Assembly: GCA_022837185.1 (NCBI GenBank) | Contig: JALHJD010000006.1 | Span: forward strand, 1-26,681 | Length of the DNA: 26,681 bases | Source of the DNA: Desulfobacteraceae bacterium | Lineage (GTDB): Bacteria; Desulfobacterota; Desulfobulbia; Desulfobulbales; Desulfobulbaceae | Direction: 5' to 3' | Shown here: piece after piece, positions 8,762-16,937 of the stretch | Numbering within the stretch: the stretch's first letter is position 1 | Layout: the number at the start of each line of letters is the position of its first letter | The notes under the pieces: generated by a model | The model's input: only the letters and a program-made list of their open reading frames with translations | The model's database searches: none | Told to the model about the DNA's origin: nothing | Translations under genes and position numbers: made by a program

Positions 8762-9078
8762 CCGCCTTCACCGTCGGCGTCCTGGTCGCCTGCGGGGTGT
8801 ACATGGTCCTGCGGGCCCGCACCTTTCCGGTCGTCCTCGGCCTGTCGCTGCTGTCCTATGCGGTCAACCTGTTTCTGTTCTTCACCGGCCGCCTGGTCAC
8901 CGGGGCGCCGCCGCTGGCCGGCGGCGCGGCGCCGACCGCCGATCCTCTGCCCCAGGCCCTGGTACTCACCGCCATCGTCATCAATTTCGGCATGACCGCT
9001 TTCGTGGTCATCCTCTCCCTGCGCGCCCTCGGCGAACTGGGCAATGATCACGTGGACGGCGGAGGAGAGAAGCAATGA
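8749..9078 (+). CDS. mrpC: Mrp antiporter subunit C
   Basis: A 109-residue protein of three membrane helices, related to NuoK of complex I. Start is GTG at 8749, preceded by GGGGAG, and overlaps the end of mrpA by 13 bases; its stop overlaps the mrpD start as ATGA. The family pattern GVYMVLRARTFPVVLGLSLL and the membrane glutamine/asparagine residues are present. The Ala/Gly/Pro-rich loop around residues 47-66 is a little longer than usual. It is a structural and proton-path subunit of the antiporter. Confidence 0.93.
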   Translation: MEAVAAFTVGVLVACGVYMVLRARTFPVVLGLSLLSYAVNLFLFFTGRLVTGAPPLAGGAAPTADPLPQALVLTAIVINFGMTAFVVILSLRALGELGNDHVDGGGEKQ

Positions 9079-10577
9079 ACCACCTGCTGACCATCCCTCT
9101 CCTCCTGCCGGCGGCCGCGGCCATGCTCAACCTGCTCCTGGCTGACCGCGGTCACGGTCTGCAGCGTCTCATTTCCCTCAGTGCCGCCGCCGCTCTGCTG
9201 CCCGTGGCGATCCTGCTGCTCGATCTTGCCGGCAGCGGCGCTTTCCAGGTCTACCAGTTGGGCAACTGGCCGGCGCCCTTCGGCATCGTCCTGGTGCTCG
9301 ATCGGCTCAGCGCCCTGCTGCTGCTGATCACCGCCGTCGTGGCGCTGTTCGCCCTGCTGTATGCCTGCAATGACGACGACCTGCGCGGGCGCGACTTCCA
9401 TGTGCTGTTTCAATTGCTGCTGCTCGGGGTCAACGGGGCCTTCCTCACCGGCGACCTGTTCAACCTGTTCGTCTTCTTCGAAATCCTGCTCATCGCCTCC
9501 TACTGCCTGTCCCTGCACGGGTCCGGTCCGAAGCGCACCCGGGCCGGCCTGCATTATGTGGTCCTGAACCTGATCGGCTCCAGCATGTTTCTCATCGCCG
9601 TCGGCATCCTGTATGCGGTCGCCGGGACGCTCAACATGGCCGACCTGGCGGTGAAAGTGGCGGCCGGCGCCCCGGAGCAGGCCACCCTTGTGCGGGTCAG
9701 CGCTCTGCTGCTGTTGGTGGTGTTCGGCCTCAAGGCGGCGATTCTGCCCCTGCACCTGTGGCTGCCGTCCCTGTACGCCAATGGAGTTGCTCCCGTGGCG
9801 GCGCTGTTCGCCATTCTGACCAAGGTGGGCCTCTACGCGATCCTGCGGACCGCGACCCTGATTTTCGGCGCCAACGGCCCGGAGTCGATTCTGGCCGGGA
9901 CCTGGCTGCCGGCCCTGGCGCTGCTCACCCTGGCTGCCGGCGCTGTCGGGATGATCGGAAGCGATCGTCTGTGCAGGCTCATCGCCTATCTGGTCGTGGT
10001 CTCCTCGGGGACCCTGCTGGCCGGCATCGCCCAGTTCAGCGTGGCGGGCATCACCGCCGCCCTGTACTATCTGCCGCACACCACTCTGGTCACCGCCGGC
10101 CTATTTCTGCTGGCCGATCTCATCGCCCGCCAGCGGGGCCGCACCGGCGATCATCTGTCTCCGGGCCCGCCCCTCGAACAGCCGACCCGGCTCGGGGTGC
10201 TGTTCTTTCTCGGCGCGGTGGCCGCCGCCGGTCTGCCTCCGCTTTCCGGTTTTATCGGCAAGGTGCTGTTGCTGCAGGCGGTGGCGCCGGCGGACGCAGT
10301 CTGGTTGTGGATTGTCGTGCTTGCCGGCAGCTGGGCCGGGCTCATAACCCTCAGCCGCGCCGGCAGCCGCCTTTTCTGGAAAACCGAGGGCGGGCGCTCC
10401 GCGGGGTTCCCGGCCGGTCTGCCGCGTCTGGCCCCCGCCGCCGTCCTGCTGGGGCTGAGCGTGGTCATGACCGTGTTCGCCGCCCCGATCACCCGTTATG
10501 CCGAGGCCACGGCGATCCAGCTCCTGCAGCCCCAGGGCTATATCGCCGCCGTACTGGACCGGGGGAAACAGCCATGA
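9075..10577 (+). CDS. mrpD: Mrp antiporter subunit D
   Basis: A 500-residue NuoM/NuoN-like membrane protein with about 14 helices, usual for the family. Conserved charges needed for ion movement are present: Glu136 in LFVFFEILL, Lys220 in VFGLKAAILPLHLWLP and Lys250 in AILTKVGLYAILR. It starts at an ATG overlapping the mrpC stop (ATGA) and ends overlapping mrpE the same way, pointing to translational coupling. MrpA and MrpD together form the two antiporter-like modules of the complex. Confidence 0.95.
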   Translation: MNHLLTIPLLLPAAAAMLNLLLADRGHGLQRLISLSAAAALLPVAILLLDLAGSGAFQVYQLGNWPAPFGIVLVLDRLSALLLLITAVVALFALLYACNDDDLRGRDFHVLFQLLLLGVNGAFLTGDLFNLFVFFEILLIASYCLSLHGSGPKRTRAGLHYVVLNLIGSSMFLIAVGILYAVAGTLNMADLAVKVAAGAPEQATLVRVSALLLLVVFGLKAAILPLHLWLPSLYANGVAPVAALFAILTKVGLYAILRTATLIFGANGPESILAGTWLPALALLTLAAGAVGMIGSDRLCRLIAYLVVVSSGTLLAGIAQFSVAGITAALYYLPHTTLVTAGLFLLADLIARQRGRTGDHLSPGPPLEQPTRLGVLFFLGAVAAAGLPPLSGFIGKVLLLQAVAPADAVWLWIVVLAGSWAGLITLSRAGSRLFWKTEGGRSAGFPAGLPRLAPAAVLLGLSVVMTVFAAPITRYAEATAIQLLQPQGYIAAVLDRGKQP

Positions 10578-11062
10578 AGCGCTTGCTGCCGCAGCCGCTG
10601 TTCAGTGTGTTCCTGTGGCTGGTCTGGCTGCTGCTGAACAACTCCGCGGCCCCGGGTCACCTGCTGCTGGGCGCCCTGCTGGCCCTGGCTCTGCCGCTGT
10701 TCACCGTCCGCTTCCGGCCCGATCGCCCCCGGCTGCGCAAGCCGCTGAAGCTGCTGGGCTACATAGCGGTGCTGCTCTGGGACATCGTCCTTGCCAACCT
10801 GACCGTGGCAAGGCTGATCCTCGGCCCCACCGGGCGGCTGCGGCCGGCCTTTATCCGCCTGCCGCTGGAACTGCGCAACGAGTTTGCCGTCGTCGTGCTG
10901 GCCAACACCCTGTCCCTCTCCCCGGGCACCGTTTCCGCGGACCTGAGTCCGGACCGGCGCACCCTGCTGATCCACTTCCTGGACGTGGATGATCCGAAAC
11001 AGGCCATCGCCCACATCAAGCAGCGCTATGAAAAGCCGCTGCAGGAGATTTTCGAATGCTGA
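10574..11062 (+). CDS. mrpE: Mrp antiporter subunit E
   Basis: A 162-residue protein starting at the ATG at 10574, which overlaps the mrpD stop (ATGA). Two N-terminal membrane helices (about 8-50) are followed by a third near 55-75 and a cytoplasmic domain. The conserved signature VVLANTLSLSPGT, typical of MrpE, is clear, as is IHFLDVDDP. An Arg/Pro-rich linker joins the helices. MrpE lines the ion path near MrpA in known complexes. The stop overlaps the start of mrpF. Confidence 0.93.
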   Translation: MKRLLPQPLFSVFLWLVWLLLNNSAAPGHLLLGALLALALPLFTVRFRPDRPRLRKPLKLLGYIAVLLWDIVLANLTVARLILGPTGRLRPAFIRLPLELRNEFAVVVLANTLSLSPGTVSADLSPDRRTLLIHFLDVDDPKQAIAHIKQRYEKPLQEIFEC

Positions 11063-11325
11063 ACACCGCCATTGCCATTGCCTTCACCTGCATCTCCGCC
11101 GCCCTGGTCCTCAACTTCTGGCGGCTGCTCCGCGGCCCGGACCTGCCCGACCGCATCCTGGCCCTGGACACCATGTACATCAACACCATCGCCTTTCTGG
11201 TGCTCTTCGGCATCCACCAGGATCTCACCGTCTTTTTCGAGGCGGCTCTGCTGATCGCCCTGATGGGCTTTATCGGAACCGTCGCCCTGTGCAAGTACCT
11301 TCTGCGAGGCGACATCATCGAATAA
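11056..11325 (+). CDS. mrpF: Mrp antiporter subunit F
   Basis: An 89-residue protein with three membrane helices. The family signature RLLRGPDLPDRILALDTM lies between the first two helices, with the conserved acidic residues. It overlaps the end of mrpE by 7 bases. In the wider family MrpF is the subunit linked to sodium and bile-salt efflux and packs against MrpE and MrpG. Confidence 0.94.
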   Translation: MLNTAIAIAFTCISAALVLNFWRLLRGPDLPDRILALDTMYINTIAFLVLFGIHQDLTVFFEAALLIALMGFIGTVALCKYLLRGDIIE

Positions 11326-11335
11326 GGAGCAACCA

Positions 11336-11701
11336 GTGCTGGAAATTTTCATCTCCCTTTTTCTGCTCATCGGCGCCGCCTTCGCCCTGATCGGCTCCAT
11401 CGGCCTGGCCCGCCTGCCGGACCTGTTCATGCGCCTGCACGGGCCCACCAAGGCCACCACCCTTGGGGTCGGCGGGATCCTGGTGGCCTCCTCCCTGTAC
11501 TTCAGTAATCGCGGCGGCGGCCTCAGCCTGCACGAACTGCTGGTCACCCTGTTCCTGTTCAGCACCGCCCCGATCAGCGCCTTTCTCGTCGCCCGGACCA
11601 TGCTGCACCTGCGGGGGGAAGGAGCACAGCGGCGGGAAAAAACGGATTCCTGCGCCTGCTCCGGCAGGGGCATTCCCGGGGGGCCCAACACGGAGAGTTG
11701 A
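11336..11701 (+). CDS. mrpG: Mrp antiporter subunit G
   Basis: A 121-residue protein with three helices; GTG start preceded by AAGGAG. The family pattern GLARLPDLFMRLHGPTKATT is intact, and LSLHELLVTLFLFSTAPISA forms the third helix. The last 25 residues are polar, include two cysteines and look like a non-conserved tail. This closes the operon A(B)-C-D-E-F-G. A hairpin GCCCC-CGGT-GGGGC follows the stop at 11707-11720 but lacks a T tract, so it is a weak terminator at best. Confidence 0.93.
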   Translation: MLEIFISLFLLIGAAFALIGSIGLARLPDLFMRLHGPTKATTLGVGGILVASSLYFSNRGGGLSLHELLVTLFLFSTAPISAFLVARTMLHLRGEGAQRREKTDSCACSGRGIPGGPNTES

Positions 11702-11819
11702 CGGAAGCCCCCGGTGGGGCAATAATAGAACGGTACGGGAGAAGAGGCGGGAGTCAGCTCCGAGGGGAGAAGCTGCCGGGGGGAGAGTATTCTGAATAAA
11801 CAGCCACAAGGAGTGAAAG

Positions 11820-12038
11820 ATGCCGGATTGTGAACTCATCCACCAATGTATTTTTTTCAACAACAAGATGCGGAATTATCCCGCCATTGCCGAACTGCTG
11901 AAAAGAAAATTCTGCAAAGGCACGTTCACCACCTGCGCCCGGTACATGGTCTACAAGGTCAAGGGGAGGGCGAGTGTTCCGACCGACCTGTTTCCCCAGG
12001 AAATTGAAAAGGTCGAGAAAATAATCAGGGGTGGATAG
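11820..12038 (+). CDS. Small four-cysteine protein of unknown function
   Basis: A 72-residue soluble protein with a good ribosome site (AAGGAG six bases before the ATG). Cysteines at 4, 10, 32 and 39 are spaced like a metal or iron-sulfur site: C-x5-C near the start and C-x6-C in the middle. Other features are an aromatic CIFFNNKM segment and a C-terminal VPTDLFPQE. I believe similar short proteins occur widely in anaerobic deltaproteobacteria as hypothetical proteins, from memory and not checked. It lies alone between the Mrp operon and the DUF362 gene, with no shared overlap with either. Confidence 0.8.
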   Translation: MPDCELIHQCIFFNNKMRNYPAIAELLKRKFCKGTFTTCARYMVYKVKGRASVPTDLFPQEIEKVEKIIRGG

Positions 12039-12120
12039 GGGGGGCGGGCAGGGCGGGGGCCCAACCCGGCGGCCGGGGCGGCCCGTTTCCTCGAGCAATG
12101 GACGAGCGCAGGGATAATCA

Positions 12121-13227
12121 ATGACCTTTGGACGCAGGGTGTTTTTGCTGGTGCTGGCGGCCGTCGCCGGCGCGTATGGAATATTCAGAAGCCGCCATCC
12201 CATCAAGGTTTTCCTGACCGGGGCCGACACGGTGGCTGAACCGCCGGGGGGCCGGGATGTTCCCCGGCCGTCCGGGAAATTCCCGGTCGCGGCAGTGGGC
12301 GGCAGGGACGTGAAGGAGATGACCCGCCGGGCGGTTGCTTTGATCGGGGGATTCGGGCCCCTGGCCGTCGATTCAAGAACCGTGCTGGTCAAGCCGAACG
12401 TGGTGGGGGAGAAAAGCAATCCCTCGACCACCAGTCCCGTGGTGGTCCGGGCGGTGGTGGAACTGCTGTACGAGGCGGGCGCAGCAAAGGTTTATGTTGG
12501 TGACATGTCGGCCCTGATCAGGGGTTCGACAGCCAGGAACATGGAGCTGACGGGCATCGCCGCCGCGGCCCGGGAGGCCGGCGCCGAAACGGTCTATTTC
12601 GAGGATCACGGCTGGGTCAGGGTCAGGGTTGGCGGCCGCTACCTGCAGGAGGTGGACGTCACCGAATGGTTTTTCAACGTCGACCGGGTCGTCAATGTGC
12701 CGGTCATCAAGACCCACCGCTACGCCGGGTATTCCATCTGCCTGAAGAATTTTGTCGGGGCCACCCATTTCAGCCAGCGTCCGTACCTGGTGGACAGCAA
12801 CCATTGGGAGGAGGTGGTGGCGGAACTCAATCTCGCCTTCAGGCCGGATCTCAACATTATCGACGGCACGAAAACCATGGTTGCCGGCGGGCCGTGGGAA
12901 GGCCGGGCGGTTGCGACGAACCTGGTCCTGGCCGGCGTCGACCGGCTTGCCTGTGACGCGGTCGGCTTGGGAATCATCCAGTCCTTCGGGCAATGGAAGC
13001 CCCTCGAGGGCATATCCCCATGGCAGATGCGCCAGCTCAAAAGAGCGGTGGAACTGGATCTCGGCGCGGCGGGCGGGGAAGAGGTGGACCTGCTGATCGA
13101 ATCCCTGGACCGCGATCCGGAGTTTATCGCGCTCATGGAGCAGGCGGCGTCCCGTATCGGGTCGGCCGGGGGGAAATCGGGAGGGGGCCCAGTGACGGCA
13201 AAAGGGCAGGGGCAGGCAAAAATTTGA
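12121..13227 (+). CDS. DUF362 family protein with N-terminal Tat-like or membrane anchor
   Basis: A 368-residue protein. Residues 1-22 have paired arginines followed by a hydrophobic run (GRRVFLLVLAAVAGAYG), a Tat-like signal or anchor. The DUF362 core is clear: VLVKPNVVGEKSNPSTTSP, then a Gly-rich VYVGDMSALIRGS segment, VVNVPVIKTHRYAGYS with a conserved Lys-Thr-His, LKNFVGATHFSQR, and NIIDGTKTMVAGGP. No ferredoxin cysteine motif is attached, unlike many relatives. Function is unknown across the family. Only 72 bases separate its stop from the next ATG, so it is probably cotranscribed with the cyclic-DPG-synthetase-like gene and carbamate kinase. Confidence 0.87.
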   Translation: MTFGRRVFLLVLAAVAGAYGIFRSRHPIKVFLTGADTVAEPPGGRDVPRPSGKFPVAAVGGRDVKEMTRRAVALIGGFGPLAVDSRTVLVKPNVVGEKSNPSTTSPVVVRAVVELLYEAGAAKVYVGDMSALIRGSTARNMELTGIAAAAREAGAETVYFEDHGWVRVRVGGRYLQEVDVTEWFFNVDRVVNVPVIKTHRYAGYSICLKNFVGATHFSQRPYLVDSNHWEEVVAELNLAFRPDLNIIDGTKTMVAGGPWEGRAVATNLVLAGVDRLACDAVGLGIIQSFGQWKPLEGISPWQMRQLKRAVELDLGAAGGEEVDLLIESLDRDPEFIALMEQAASRIGSAGGKSGGGPVTAKGQGQAKI

Positions 13228-13299
13228 TCCCTTTGCATTTGGTGCTATACCGGGGGAAAAGCAGGGGTGAACCGCGAGTACAAGGAGCAGGGGAGGCGG

Positions 13300-14640
13300 A
13301 TGGCGAAAAAAGTTATCATCATGGGCGCGGCCGGGCGCGATTTTCATAATTTCCTGACCTGTTTCAAGGACAATCCCCGGTACGAGGTGGTGGGTTTTAC
13401 CGCCGCCCAGATCCCCTCCATCGAAAACAGGTACCTGCCGCCCCAGCTGGCCGGCGGGATGTACCCGGAGGGCATTCCGATTTTCCCGGAGACCGAGCTG
13501 ATTGACCTCATCCGCCGGCACGGCGTCGATCTGGTCGCTTTCTCCTACAGCGACGTGGCCCATATCGAGGTCATGCACCGGGCCGCCGAGGTCCAGGCCG
13601 CAGGGGCCGACTTTCTCCTCATCGGCGCCGGCCGCACCATGCTGCCCACCGCCCGACCGGTGGTGTCGGTCTGCGGGGTCCGGACCGGCTGCGGCAAATC
13701 GCCGACCACCCGCAAGATCTGCCGGATCCTGCAGGACCAGGGAAAGAAGGTGGTTGTGGCCCGGCATCCCATGCCGTACGGCGACCTGCGGGACCAGATC
13801 GTTCAGCGTTTTGGTGACCGGGCGGATTTTGTCCGGTGCAAGTGCACCATTGAGGAGTTGGAAGAATACGAACCGCTGGTCGAGCAGGGGATCGTGGTGT
13901 ACGCCGGCATCGATTACGCCGAGATTCTGCGCAGGGCGGAGCAGGAGGCCGAAGTCATCGTCTGGGACGGCGGCAACAACGACACCCCGTTCTTCCGGCC
14001 CGATGTGCACGTGGTGCTGTTCGATTCCCTGCGGCCCGGCCACGAGCGGCGCTACCACCCAGGCGAGACCAACATGCTCATGGCCGATATCGCGGTGATC
14101 AACAAGGTCAACTCCGCGCCGCCGGGCAACGTTGAGGAGGTGGAGTACAACATCCGCCGCTTTGCCCCCGGGGCGGACATCGTCCTGGCCGATTCGACAA
14201 TCCTGGTCAGTGAACCCGAGCGGATCAGGGGCAGGCGGGTCCTGGTGGTGGAGGACGGTCCCACCCTCACCCACGGGGAAATGTCCTTTGGCGCCGGCTA
14301 TCTGGCCGCCCGGAAGTTCGGCGCCGCCGAGATCGTCGACGCGCGGCCCTGCGCCGTCCGCTCCATTGCCGCCGCCCTGGCGAAATACCCCCATATCGGG
14401 GAGGTCCTGCCGGCAATGGGCTACGGCGCCGAGCAGATGCAGGACCTTGCCGCCACCATTAACGGCTGCGACTGCGACCTGGTCGTCCTGGCCACCCCCA
14501 TCCATCTGACCCGCCTCATCACCATCGATCACCCGACGGTCCGGGTGCGCTACGAATACCAGGATCACGGCAAACCCGGCCTGGCGGAGGTGCTCACCAG
14601 ACGCCTGGCGGCCGCGGCCGCCACCGCGGAACAACCGTAA
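13300..14640 (+). CDS. Cyclic 2,3-diphosphoglycerate synthetase-like P-loop protein
   Basis: A 446-residue cytoplasmic protein. The ATG at 13300 is chosen, with AAGGAG at 13282-13287 and GGAGG close upstream; a GTG at 13267 is an alternative. An N-terminal Rossmann-like domain begins KVIIMGAAGRDFHNF. A nucleotide-binding loop follows near residue 135, GVRTGCGKSPTTRKI, then VIVWDGGNNDTPF and a switch-like VINKVNSA (N-K-x-D-like). This matches proteins annotated as cyclic 2,3-diphosphoglycerate synthetase after the methanogen enzyme. Bacteria of this type are not known for the thermoprotectant, so the real substrate is probably different. Its place next to carbamate kinase and near an ornithine enzyme suggests a role in arginine, purine or carbamoyl-compound breakdown (inference). 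Confidence 0.85.
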   Translation: MAKKVIIMGAAGRDFHNFLTCFKDNPRYEVVGFTAAQIPSIENRYLPPQLAGGMYPEGIPIFPETELIDLIRRHGVDLVAFSYSDVAHIEVMHRAAEVQAAGADFLLIGAGRTMLPTARPVVSVCGVRTGCGKSPTTRKICRILQDQGKKVVVARHPMPYGDLRDQIVQRFGDRADFVRCKCTIEELEEYEPLVEQGIVVYAGIDYAEILRRAEQEAEVIVWDGGNNDTPFFRPDVHVVLFDSLRPGHERRYHPGETNMLMADIAVINKVNSAPPGNVEEVEYNIRRFAPGADIVLADSTILVSEPERIRGRRVLVVEDGPTLTHGEMSFGAGYLAARKFGAAEIVDARPCAVRSIAAALAKYPHIGEVLPAMGYGAEQMQDLAATINGCDCDLVVLATPIHLTRLITIDHPTVRVRYEYQDHGKPGLAEVLTRRLAAAAATAEQP

Positions 14641-14656
14641 ACGACAGGGACCTGTT

Positions 14657-15601
14657 GTGGACAGACCGCCGGCCGCCAAGGAAATCCTGCTGATCGCTCT
14701 GGGGGGCAACGCCCTTATCCGCAAGGGAGAGGCCGGCACCATCGAGGAGCAGTTTGCCAATCTCCGGCTGCCGGTCCGGCAGATCGCCGAGCTCCTTGAC
14801 GACTACCGCGTCATCATCACCTACGGCAACGGGCCGCAGGTCGGCAACCTTCTGCTGCAGCAGGATTGCTGCGACGCGGTTCCCAAGCTCCCCCTGGAAA
14901 TCCTGGTGGCCCAAACCCAGGGTCAGATCGGCTACATGATCGAATCCACCCTGGACAGTGAGTTGATGCTCCGGGGCAGGCGCCGGGATATCGTCAGCCT
15001 GCTCAGCTACGTGGTGGTCGACCGGGACGACCCGGCTTTTGCCCGGCCCGGCAAGCCCATCGGCCCGGCCTACTCCGGGGAGAAGGCGGCAACGCTTCCT
15101 TTCCCGACCATTGCCACCCCCAAGGGGCATCGCCGGGTGGTGGCGTCTCCCCGCCCGCAGACCATCGTCGAGAAAAGGGAGATCCGCAAACTGATCGACC
15201 AGGACTTTGTCGTCATCTGCTGCGGCGGGGGCGGCATACCGGTGACCCGGGAAGGCAGGACGTTCCACGGCATTGACGCGGTGGTGGACAAGGACCTGGC
15301 CAGTGCCAGGCTGGGGGAGGAGATCGGGGTGGACCTCTTTCTGATCGCCACCGACGTTGACGGCGCCTATCTCAATTTCGGCAGGGACGATGCGGAGCTG
15401 CTGCGTACGCTGAGCGTGGCGGAGGCGCGGGAGTACCTGCGGGCGGGCCATTTCGGGGAAGGGTCGATGGGACCCAAGATCGAAGCCGCCACGGAGTTTG
15501 CCGGGCGCGGGGGGAGAAAAACCATCATCACCTCCATCGCCGCTATCAGCCGGGCCGTCAAGGGCGAGGCGGGGACGGTCGTTTCCTCAGAGCCGCTGTA
15601 A
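14657..15601 (+). CDS. arcC: Carbamate kinase
   Basis: A 314-residue member of the amino acid kinase fold, near the usual length of about 310. GTG start, 16 bases after the previous stop, with CAGGGA upstream. Family motifs are IALGGNALIRKGE at the N-terminus, TYGNGPQVGNLLL, AQTQGQIGYMIE, CGGGGIPV in the centre, DKDLASARLGEEI and ATDVDGAYLNFG, and a GSMGPKIEAA near the end. It converts carbamoyl phosphate and ADP to ATP, CO2 and ammonia, giving ATP in fermentation of arginine, citrulline or allantoin-type compounds. The last 15 bases overlap the convergent gene on the other strand. No transcarbamylase or arginine deiminase gene is seen in this window. Confidence 0.93.
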   Translation: MDRPPAAKEILLIALGGNALIRKGEAGTIEEQFANLRLPVRQIAELLDDYRVIITYGNGPQVGNLLLQQDCCDAVPKLPLEILVAQTQGQIGYMIESTLDSELMLRGRRRDIVSLLSYVVVDRDDPAFARPGKPIGPAYSGEKAATLPFPTIATPKGHRRVVASPRPQTIVEKREIRKLIDQDFVVICCGGGGIPVTREGRTFHGIDAVVDKDLASARLGEEIGVDLFLIATDVDGAYLNFGRDDAELLRTLSVAEAREYLRAGHFGEGSMGPKIEAATEFAGRGGRKTIITSIAAISRAVKGEAGTVVSSEPL

Positions 15602-16684
15602 GCCGGAATTGAGAATCACCACGAAATCCTGGGCGTTGGTCAGGATCGGCCGGGCGGTCAGGGAGCCGCGGTTGGCCAGCTTGGTCACCACGAATTCGGA
15701 CATGTCGATGGTGTAGAAATAGACGGGCCGGACCGTTCCCGCCCCGCTCACCCGGTACGAGGGAACCATGTTGCCAACGGCGATGGCGTGGAGCTGGGTG
15801 GCAAGGGCGATGACCGTGGTTGCCCGGCAGGCCAGGTCCCGCATCCTGTCCTGGGCCAGGGCAATGTCGCTCTCCACCTCCGGCAGGGGACCGTCATCCC
15901 GGATGGAGCCGGCCAGGACAAAGGGAACGTCCCGGCGGATCAACTCGTGCATGACCCCGTCCCTGATCAGGCCCGAGGCGACCGCCTCCCTTATGGAGCC
16001 GGCCCGGCGCACAGCATTGATGGTGTCCAGGTGATGGTAATGGCCGCCCGGGGCCTGCTGCTTGGTGTAAATGTCCTGTCCCAGGGCCGTGCCGTAGAGG
16101 GCTCCTTCCAGATCATGCACGGCGAAGCCGTTGCCCGCTGTCACCCCGTGAACATAGCCTTCCCGGATCAGGGAAATGAGGGCCTGGCGGGAGTCCCGGT
16201 CAAAGACCACGGCGGGGCCCAGCACCCAGAGAACGAAGCCGTGCCGCCGCTCGTACTGCAGCAGTTCGTACAACTGGTCATAATCGATGGAAAAGGGGCT
16301 CTCCCAGGTCGGCCGGCTGCGGAAGGCAAACTTTTCGGCACTTCGCCCGGCCGGGGCAAAGCCTTCGGTATGGACCAGGATGCCCTCTTCGCCGTTTTCT
16401 CCCCGACCGCAGGCCACCATGTCACCGCCTCTCACGCACCTGGGCTCCCTGACCAGCAGGGCGCCCTCCACTTCCCGCACCACGACGCAGTCCATTCTGG
16501 AATCGGCCAGGATCCGCCACCCCCCGTGTTCGAGATGCAGGTATTCCGGGAACACCGAGGTGGCGTGGTATCCTTCGGGCAGCGCCCCGTCCCCGGGCGC
16601 CTGCCTGAAGGTGGCAAAGGGGGCGTCGGCAAGGTGCGGCAGGGAGAAATCTGGGGATGTGTACGGCGGCGGTTGAAACGGCAT
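15587..16684 (-). CDS. Ornithine cyclodeaminase-like protein (TIGR00300 / LOR-SDH region family)
   Basis: A 365-residue protein. The ATG at 16684 has a strong GGAGGAGCT ribosome site; the longer open frame upstream has none. It resembles the conserved region found in plant LOR/SDH proteins and in the C-terminal half of the cyanobacterial arginine-degrading enzyme ArgZ/AgrE, whose archaeal relatives act as ornithine cyclodeaminase. Seen motifs are EYLHLEHGGWRILADSRMD, VLGPAVVFDRDSRQA, VTAGNGFAVHDLEGALYGT, GGHYHHLDTINAVRRAGSI, VLAGSIRDDGPLPEV and QLHAIAVGNMVPSY. The likely reaction is NAD-dependent conversion of ornithine to proline and ammonia. The gene converges on carbamate kinase with a 15-base overlap, so both ends of arginine or citrulline breakdown are represented here. 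Confidence 0.82.
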   Translation of the reverse strand: MPFQPPPYTSPDFSLPHLADAPFATFRQAPGDGALPEGYHATSVFPEYLHLEHGGWRILADSRMDCVVVREVEGALLVREPRCVRGGDMVACGRGENGEEGILVHTEGFAPAGRSAEKFAFRSRPTWESPFSIDYDQLYELLQYERRHGFVLWVLGPAVVFDRDSRQALISLIREGYVHGVTAGNGFAVHDLEGALYGTALGQDIYTKQQAPGGHYHHLDTINAVRRAGSIREAVASGLIRDGVMHELIRRDVPFVLAGSIRDDGPLPEVESDIALAQDRMRDLACRATTVIALATQLHAIAVGNMVPSYRVSGAGTVRPVYFYTIDMSEFVVTKLANRGSLTARPILTNAQDFVVILNSGLQRL

Positions 16685-16726
16685 GACAGCTCCTCCGGAC
16701 AGATTTATCGGCACGTGCTGTCTGTC

Positions 16727-16732
16727 ATTATA
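16727..16732 (-). promoter_or_regulatory. Possible -10 box for the ornithine cyclodeaminase-like gene
   Basis: A perfect TATAAT reads on the minus strand 42 bases before the ATG at 16684. No good -35 box lies at the right distance, so an activator may be needed. The rest of the 253-base gap up to the hydrolase stop shows no gene. Confidence 0.35.
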
Positions 16733-16937
16733 ACATTTGTTTACCGCGAATGGTGTGAAAATGGGAGCCGGATAATCTTTGTTGAGGAAAAGGGACTGAT
16801 CCGGGGGACAAGGGTAATCGGTCGGCAATTGGATTTTGCAGAGCAGGACGGAACGCGTTTTCCGGAGAATGGGAACAACGGGTAGCATTTACAGCCAACC
16901 GGAAGAGAGAAGATTCGCGGGCTTTTCCCATGCCCTG

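Noticed and set aside
9758..10573. Long N-terminal extension of mrpE
   Set aside because: It runs through mrpD in another frame; the ATG at 10574 overlaps the mrpD stop, as the other coupled starts do.
12373..14760. A 795-codon minus-strand frame opposite DUF362 and the P-loop gene
   Set aside because: Antisense shadow of strongly supported plus-strand genes, without any recognisable domain.
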